Assembly: GCA_030549495.1 (NCBI GenBank)
Contig: JAUIRK010000905.1
Coordinates: forward strand, 501,001 to 565,000
DNA length: 64,000 nt
From: Nectonema munidae
Taxonomy: Eukaryota; Nematomorpha; Nectonematoida; Nectonematidae
Reading direction: 5' to 3'
Numbering within the stretch: position 1 is the first letter of the stretch; every line of letters begins with the position of its first letter. This document shows positions 57,361 through 64,000 of the stretch, in pieces. A program made the translations under genes and the position numbers. The notes below the pieces were generated by a model. The model was not told the origin of the DNA and searched no databases. It saw only the letters and a list, made by a program, of their open reading frames with translations.

Positions 57361-58161
57361 ATATATATATATTTACTTTTTAACAATTTATTAATGCATA
57401 ATTCAATTATCACAAAATCAAAAATTTAATATCATAATTGCAGATTTTATTTTTTGTCAAGGATAGCGCCCCTATCTTCGTCTACTCAAATATTATACTT
57501 TCCCGAAAAATTGCGTCCAAATTTGAAAATTCTGAATTTTCGATCAACCAAAAAACATACAGAATAAAATATTTTCCGAGATTTTAGATACCAAATCGAT
57601 AGTTTTTAATGCTCTTTTGAATGAGCCATCTCCATTTTTCACACGATTTGTACTTCTCGAGATATTTTAGCTCAAAATTTCAACATAGGAATTTCCTATA
57701 TACCCAAAATTTTGCCAGTACTGTATATTTGAAAAAAAATTTTTTTTCGTATGCTAAATATTATACATATCAGCTTAGTTTTTTGCGCTAATTCCAAAAA
57801 TATCTTTGTTTTAAGTTTAAATGACAAAAACATAGTCACGAAAATATATACATTTACATTCCTGAATCACAATTTTTGACGATGCCATAACTCAAATATA
57901 TATTATATAACCCATAACTATTATATAAATACATTATTGAATTTCAAAATTTTAAAAACGTCTAAATTTCAAATTTAAAAATAATATTTAAATAATTTAA
58001 AAAAACATAAAAAAATGGAAAAATTCTAATTTAATTTAGAATTATATTATTTAGAAAATTACTTGGGAAGCTGAGAAGGATTTAATATGCTGCTTCAAAT
58101 ATATTCATATTTTCAAATATAGAACCTCATTCAAGATAAATTGCAAAATTATCTACATATA

Positions 58162-58476
58162 TTAAAAATTGTCCGAAAGAAATGTCTTACCTAATTGAAA
58201 ATATAATAGTGATAAAGAATGACTTCCAAAAACAACGTGTTGTTGTTTGTTACTCTTCAGATCTTTTGAAATACCTTTGATAAAAAACCTAGGTTTTAAT
58301 ATTTTCTTGGGAACAATATCAAAACTATTTTTAATAGCATTGATGATAGTATTTTTTTCCTTATTATTATTATTATCAACTTTAATGGAAGCTGTTCCAT
58401 CATTCTTTACTTTTATATCTAATACTTGTAGATTGTTTTCTTTGGGATTAATCTTAGAAACAATGTCTTTTTTCAA
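58162..58476 (-). pseudogene. LINE ORF1-like fragment
   Basis: MKKDIVSKINPKENNLQVLD, VKNDGTASIKVDNN and PKKILKPRFFIKGISKDL resemble the middle of ORF1 proteins of jockey/I-type LINEs (IxPxxxxIxVxxIxxxxNG... KPRxxIxGVPKD). Related pieces extend to about 58825. No zinc knuckles or ORF2 are seen here. Assignment is by motif style only. Confidence 0.4.
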
Positions 58477-60580
58477 CTCGATAGAAGCTTGACAATGTTA
58501 GTTTTGATATTAATAGAATTAACTATATGATCAACACTTTCAGCCCGTCCCTCTCTCTTACTAACTATATTGGAATAAGTTTTGACATGTTTATCTGGTT
58601 TTTCGAGTGCTTTATAATTCGATAATAATAAAGACATTTTGTCTATGAAAACATCTTCACATCTGATAAGATATCCTTAACAATACTCGCCATATCACTA
58701 TTAACTTCCCCTATTTTGTTTAAATAATGCCCTTTATATTTTTTAAGGCTGTAACCAAATCACTATTATAAATAACATCATTCGGCTTAGCATGTTTAGC
58801 AGTTGGACAATCTTCAAGCTCCATCTACGATACAAATAAAATTAAGCAAAGGTAGCTTACTAACACAATGAAAGATAAAAATATAACAAAATGAAAAAGG
58901 AATGTAAAAAAATAAAATGAGTTAATAACTATTATAAGGTTAATTAAAGGTCAGGAAACGCAATCAATTCAGCAATTTTTTTTTCAATATTTTGTTGTAT
59001 ATAAATGTTAAAGAAATTAGGAAAATATATCGAAAAAATATAATGGAAAACATCTCATCGAAAATGTCTAGTTTAAAAAATCGAAAACAAAATTGCCAAA
59101 GAAATTATAATGGTAAAATTATTACGCTAATTCTAACCTAACCATGAAATTCAAGTATAAAAAAATATTTGTTTTCAATGTACATGGGGGGGGGGCGGGC
59201 ACACCAGGGTCTATGAGGGGGCACGGTCCCTCAGGCCCCAGCTTAGCTACGCCTCTGGCCGATTAAGTATAACATATATTTTATGTAAAATTTGAAGGAA
59301 TGTTTTTGGAGACAATTTTCAGAAGGAAACCGCAAATTTGATGAACACTTATAGGTATTTTCAAATCCTAAATGTAAAAAATGAGTCCAAAAATGAAAAC
59401 AGCATGACCGATTTAGTATAAAATATTTTATGTAAAATTTGAAGGTAAATTAAATATATTTTTGATCAATCAAAATTTTGATTGACATTTTTTAAAAAGT
59501 AGAATTGATTTTGAAAAAATTAAATATATAAAGTGTTACGCGTTCCAAACTGTATATAATTATAAATTTTCAAGGTATTATATAATATAGATCCTAAGTT
59601 ATAAGGTTAACTACAGATAATGTCAAAATTTTGCTGAAAAATTTTAATTTTTTAATTTGATTGACAGTTTTGGATATGAAAGGGTCATTCAACTACCATG
59701 AAAATGGTTTCAAAAGATGCAGCTAGCGATTTTAGGAAAAGTCACAAAATTTGAAGGAATATGATTCAGCCAATTTTCTACAATTAATTTTTTAGTGAAG
59801 GGGGGCGTTTTACGCCCCCCCCCAGCACTAATAGGGTTAAGAGCACCCTTTTATAAAGTTAACTGTCTTTATAATTGTATCCGAAGTGTTCTCTAATTCT
59901 GAGGGTAGCGTTTTTGATGCAAGAGCTTAAAAGCCATAAGTTGTGAGCAGGACTGGACGTCAGTAGACTCATTAAGTTGAATACTGAATAATCCAGCTCT
60001 TTTAATTTCCTGTACCACCTGTTCTTTGATGTCATCAGATAATTGGGATATTCAGCGTTTCACTGTATTATTTGATAGTGAAATAGTATTCAGCACTTTT
60101 CTCACCCAAAATAAGCTTTACTATTGTCTTCGCACAGGGCATAATTAATTCCTCCCCAATTGTTGTGGCTTCTTTTGCTTTCCTATTTCAAGGGATACCA
60201 GAAATGATGCTTCCATTACGGCAGGATTTTGTTGATAAAAGGAACCACTAGCATCAAGTCGTGGTCACTTCATGCTCAATTCTTGTCGACTAAAGAAGGA
60301 ACGAACTTTGCCAACATGTTGAGGATGTTTGGTTTCGAGATGTAAACGAAGTTTACTGGGCCTTAGTGATTCAGCTGTGAATATTTTGTGACAAATTACA
60401 CACGGATGTTCACTATACCCTTATCAGTGATGCTTGAAAATCCAAAATCCAGGTAGTTTTCATCATAGTTGCGTTTCTTATTAGAAGCCATCACTGTACC
60501 TGCAATGCACGGAGAAAAAAAGTTAAAACCGCGAATACTATCTTTTGAAAGCTTTAAGAAGCTAACAATGTATCACCATT

Positions 60581-60779
60581 GGTGCACCGACAATTGAGCG
60601 CAAGACGATTCAACGCAAAATGGATTTATTATATAAAATAGCAAAAAATTATAGTTTATAAATTTTTTGTTCATTGAATGAAAAATTATTTATTATTTTT
60701 TTAGCACAATTTTTTTGGCTATTTTATATAATAAATCAATTTTGCGCTCAATTATCTTGCACACAATTGTCGCGTCACG
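60581..60779. mobile_element. 199-bp MITE with 9-bp target duplication (MULE-like)
   Basis: Arms of about 60 bases are inverted copies: both contain GACAATTG, a GCGCAA motif and ATTTATTATATAAAATAGC. A perfect 9-bp duplication ATCACCATT flanks it (60572-60580 and 60780-60788). Nine-base duplications with long arms are typical of Mutator-like elements. Confidence 0.88.
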
Positions 60780-60789
60780 ATCACCATTA

Positions 60790-61760
60790 TATCTAGCATT
60801 ATAGTGTGCTTTAATTAAAGTTCCTATTTAAAATTTTTTATGTTTATAATCATATCACGTATTTTTTGTTTTTTTACTTGGTTGTCAATATGCATTTTTA
60901 TATATTTATAAAAAGAAATCATATGAAAAACAAGTAACAAAAAATAAAATTAAACAATAACCAAATTTAGAACTTTTTTTAAACAATCAACTTTCCAATG
61001 TCAAACTAAATATAAATGATCTTAAGAAAGTTTTTCAAGTAAAAAAACCACGAATAGTCAAAACCGCAAATAACGAGGTACATCTGTATTTAAATTTAAA
61101 TAAAAAAAACTTTTATACAAGCTTTAAGTCTTTAAAAAATTGAAAATGTCTAGGAAGTTTGCGTAATTTTTTTTATCAATACTCCCGTTATTTCTAAACT
61201 AATTTCTATTGATGAAAAATGAAAAAAAATTAATTCTGATTTTTATTTTGTATTATATTTTATTAGTGACGTTCGTCACCTCTCGGTGATAAATGAACTT
61301 TTTTCTTATAGCAATTTTTTTCAAAAACGATCCCATTTATCTTTTATATTAAAAAAAATATAAAACTCAAACATCAATTATCTTATAACACGCAAGAAAT
61401 GTTAATAGACAGAAATACCCTTTCTTTGAAACAAGTTTAATAAACTATATCTGCGTCTAAATAATGTAATTATTGAATATTAACTCTTAATAATCTCTGA
61501 GAGAAGCAGGCATGAAGGATATCTTGAAAATTGTATGATATAAAAGTCAATTAATTTAAAATAAGGAAAATTTTAAATTTCGAAATATGAAAAAAGTATA
61601 CTGATATAAGAGTACCCACGATAATACGATGTACATTCTCAATAGATTAAAATTAAGCGTGTTAGTTGTTGAAAATATAAGTTTATTAACCTTAGAAAGA
61701 GTATGGCAATTTGTGACAGGTAAAATCTTCTAACTTAATTTAGTCAAAATAAAATATACT
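60790..61760. other. AT-rich stretch with a Tigger-like end
   Basis: At 61056-61091, CAAAACCGCAAATAACGAGG and TACATCTGTA resemble a Tigger terminus. The partner end was not found. No exon is seen. Confidence 0.35.
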
Positions 61761-61762
61761 TA

Positions 61763-62377
61763 CCGTATATTTCGATGTATAAGTCGACCGCCAAAATGAG
61801 AGTAATTTTATGATTTTTGCTAATATCTGATGTATAAGTCGACCTTTAATATACAGAATTCGTCTAAATTATGGGCTAGCCTAAGCAGCAGTGTAAAAGT
61901 TGAAATACGAAACTCGCCTAAGCAGCAGTGTAAAAGTTACCATATGCAAAACACCGGGCATTAATTAAAGACTACCGGTATGTTATTACAAATTTTGTTC
62001 TACTTACAATATAAAACTATATATAAGGTAGTATCAACATAAATCTCTATAGTTTACATACTCATATACTTTCACTTCTTTTTCTCTCTAATTCAGTCTG
62101 TTCCTAACTCTCCTACTAACCAGATAAAATTCTTTTCCTTTGATTAATAGCATTTTGTGGAATATTAAGGTAATGGCAGTTCTATTACATTATTAGCGTC
62201 GAATTAGAACGTGAATTGTTTTAAATACAAGTATTGACATTAGTAACTACATGTATTTGCATCGGTAGTTACCGCACTGAGGCTGTCGTCGGTATTAGCC
62301 TAAGGTTTTCTTACTGTTATATAAGTCAACCCTCAATTTTGGGGCTAAAAGGGCGACTTATACACCGAAATATACGG
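61763..62377. mobile_element. TA-flanked MITE, 615 bp
   Basis: Left end CCGTATATTTCGATGTATAA after TA (61761-61762). The right end on the minus strand is CCGTATATTTCGGTGTATAA before TA (62378-62379), and both are followed by GTCG. The duplication CTAAGCAGCAGTGTAAAAGT occurs twice inside (61880 and 61918). No transposase. Tc1/mariner or Tigger type. Confidence 0.88.
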
Positions 62378-62379
62378 TA

Positions 62380-63502
62380 TTCCATATTAAGACTAATATG
62401 AATTTTGGTATTTTTTATGTACTATTTGATGAAAGAATAAAAAAATGAATAACCTAGTTAAATACCAAAACCACAAGAAACACTGAAATTAATGGCATCT
62501 ACATTATTCACAGATAGTTTTGTCTATTGAAAGAATTTCAGCACTATAAAATATCATGCTCAAGAGTATTTTACTTTTTCCAATATCCAGCATTTCCTTA
62601 AAATTATTTTAAAATATACTTATATAAATAATAATCATCAAGAAAAAGGAAACATTTATATACAAAAAGAGGATGCAAAGAGAGAGAGAGAAAACCAAAA
62701 GACATCAAATCAGCTATTCAGACTTCTTTGCACTTTATGGCGTGAACTGTACTAAGGGGACATAGTTTCATTCAATCAAATTTTACATACGATATAGATA
62801 GAAACTGCCACCTGGTAGTAGGGATGGAAAATCAAAAATTTAAATAAAGCAATTGTTCAGTGGATTTTCTGTTTATACATATGAGATGCAATATGCCTGA
62901 TTAATGAGACCAACGGAAGAGTTGAAAAATGGCTTTCTCAATGGTTTCAAGGAAAAAAATTTGAACCCATGAATCCTTTACAAAACTTGAAATAAATTCA
63001 CTCTGCGTTGAAAAAGAATGCACTAGAGCGAGATTTTTTGACAACTTGAGGCAAACAAGGTCAGTAAATACTGTGTTCTGACTGAAAGCACGCCATTTGT
63101 GTATTTAAACGTTTTATTCCATCCACTTAATCTTACTAATCCGTGTTCTCGTTATACAATGAACTCTTGAAGTTTTCAAACAAGTAGTCTTGAATGGGAA
63201 ACTTTTGGTTCAAATGTTTTTTCCCTAAGTCATGTGAACGCCTGAGTTGAAAAACAGCGATAAAGAGGAAGAAATTGACCAAAAGGAGAGAGATTCCCTC
63301 AAAGCACCAGGTGGAAAAGAATTTTTTGGGTAAGCAGAAATGCTCAGGGAAAAAGATCTTCAAGAAGCATAACTTTTTCCACACCCGGTCCAAAAGATAA
63401 TGCGAAAAATGTGAAAGATGCAATAAAATATTTTAGTCTTCTCTTAACCAAGAATATGATTAGCACATTTATGAACTCAACAGAGAAAAGTTAAAATTAC
63501 AG
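62380..63502. other. No gene recognised
   Basis: A GA microsatellite lies at 62678-62690. The minus-strand frame at 63136-63423 and a plus-strand frame near 62900-63050 (EKWLSQWFQGKKFEPMNPLQ) have no match I can name. Upstream exons of the next gene may be here. Confidence 0.35.
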
Positions 63503-63993
63503 GTAATATTTAAGTTCGTTTCAACATTCAATCGAGCATATGTTGGTTTTATTCGCTTATCTTTTATATATAAACAATCAAAAGACGAACAGATTGACGT
63601 CAAATATATCTCTTCAGAAAAATATGCAAATCCAATTTGGAATCTTACGGTTAGTAGAGATGTATTCATTTTCATTCATACTTCACTACAATTTAACTCA
63701 AAGAGTGAAAGCGGCAATTTTGTTAGATTGGCACAAGTAAGATGCATCCAAAAAAAAAAATTCTGAAAAATTGTCATCAATATTAGTCTTCAAAAAACTG
63801 CGTAACCATAGATGAGTTAAGAATTGTTATGTTTTTTCTATTTAAATATTTCAGACTCGATTTTTAGATAAGGAGCATTTCAAGTTTGCTAATATTGTCA
63901 AGAGATTAGTTTTCGTTTTATGCTTATCTCCTGGCTCTAGTAATTATGTTGATAGATTTTTGATGTGTGATGAATTGTGTATATGCGCCAAAG
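63503..63993 (+). CDS. Two exons of an unrecognised gene running off the window
   Basis: Exon 63503-63736 (234 bases, acceptor AAATTACAG, donor CAA|GTAAGA) encodes VIFKFVSTFNRAYVGFIRLS, FIYKQSKDEQIDVKYISSEK, YANPIWNLTVSRDVFIFIHT and SLQFNSKSESGNFVRLAQ. Exon 63855-63993 (acceptor ATATTTCAG, donor AAAG|GTAAAA) continues TRFLDKEHFKFANIVKRLVF, VLCLSPGSSNYVDRFLMCDE and LCICAKG. Both exons are in phase, and the other two frames of the second contain stops. A hydrophobic VFVLCLSPG stretch and paired cysteines are visible. I do not recognise the family. Earlier exons and the end are missing. Confidence 0.55.
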
Positions 63994-64000
63994 GTAAAAA

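Larger units (their letters stand above)
56874..59257. mobile_element. hAT-type element, 2.4 kb, with nested pieces
   Basis: Left end CAGTGGCGTAGCCAGAG, right end CTTAGCTACGCCTCTG. Flanks GCCGATTT (56866-56873) and GCCGATTA (59258-59265) are an 8-bp duplication with one change. An uninterrupted satellite unit nearby shows the empty site. Inside are the left end of another TTAA element (56968 to about 57360) and a LINE ORF1-like fragment. No hAT transposase is seen. Confidence 0.82.
56608..59842. mobile_element. TTAA-type element with internal satellite, left end lost, itself invaded
   Basis: The right end CCCTATTAGTGCTGGGGG (minus strand) and a GGGGGCGTTTTACGCCCCC hairpin abut TTAA at about 59837-59842. 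Inside, units of about 150 bases (TTTTTGAAGGCAATTTTTAG at 56611 and 56762; AAAATGAGTCCAGAAATGAA and GCCGATTTAGTATAA in each) are reverse-strand versions of the satellite at 33340-34260. A hAT element (56874-59257) interrupts the second unit. Confidence 0.65.
55850..60500 (-). mobile_element. Second ZBED5-like hAT relic, split by nested insertions
   Basis: On the minus strand from 60500, EHPCVICHKIFTAESLRPSK and LRLHLETKHPQHVGK form a BED finger, followed near 59990-59950 by LNESTDVQSCSQLMAFK (first catalytic acid). The transposase resumes at about 56590 with VRWLSKGNVVQRVFELRRDQ and at 56366-56145 with an open piece starting MGNLVMLETVSEIG. About 3.2 kb of other elements (56608-59842) sits between, and part of the hAT core is missing. 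Many stops and frame changes are present. Confidence 0.78.

Noticed and set aside
58162-58492. Host gene on either strand
   Set aside because: The minus frame resembles a LINE ORF1 and sits inside a hAT element. The plus frame is its antisense.
63136-63423. Membrane-protein-like minus-strand frame
   Set aside because: Its hydrophobic stretch reflects T-rich composition, and no start context or family similarity is seen.

Overview
This is an AT-rich stretch of nuclear DNA from an animal, very likely an invertebrate. The evidence is GT-AG introns, metazoan-type genes (EEFSEC, ROGDI and a mitochondrial DNAJA3/Tid1-type gene), tRNA-derived SINEs, a LINE with endonuclease, reverse transcriptase and RNase H domains, and many pogo/Tigger, piggyBac and hAT elements. 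I cannot name the species. A crustacean, cnidarian or other AT-rich invertebrate that trans-splices would fit. There are no bacterial features and I see no retrovirus-like element.

Layout. 1-6.8 kb is AT-rich and gene-free, with a TIR element (1102-1644), a ~147-bp tandem repeat (5234-5716) and a 26-bp minisatellite (6278-6424). At 6.8-9.5 kb, two intact intronless genes lie head to tail on the minus strand: ROGDI (upstream) and EEFSEC (downstream). They are 131 bases apart, and each is preceded by a splice acceptor ending TTGTTAG, as in a trans-spliced operon. 10-15.9 kb holds a MITE containing a SINE, an isolated GC-richer repeat and a degraded LINE. 15.9-21.8 kb is a nested stack with target-site duplications: a LINE inside a piggyBac inside a Tigger-like element, which also carries a hAT MITE. 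23.2-28.2 kb is a TIR element carrying a nearly intact LINE and a SINE that shares the LINE's 3' tail. 29.8-31.7 kb is a complete-ended Tigger transposon.

32.0-50.3 kb is one large plus-strand gene for a mitochondrial DnaJ co-chaperone. It has about 12 coding exons that join in phase to 407 codons plus stop. Its introns hold a hAT transposase relic, a TTAA element with a degenerate internal satellite, SINEs, a Tigger fragment, a piggyBac and a hAT MITE. 50.3-55.5 kb holds repeats and a possible terminal exon of an unknown gene. 55.8-60.5 kb is a second ZBED-type hAT relic broken up by nested elements. 60.5-62.4 kb has two clean MITEs. From 63.5 kb to the window edge, two well-spliced exons of an unrecognised gene run off the end.

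Functionally, EEFSEC points to active selenoprotein synthesis, ROGDI to V-ATPase assembly (RAVE), and DNAJA3 to mitochondrial Hsp70 work. The rest of the window is mostly shaped by transposons.
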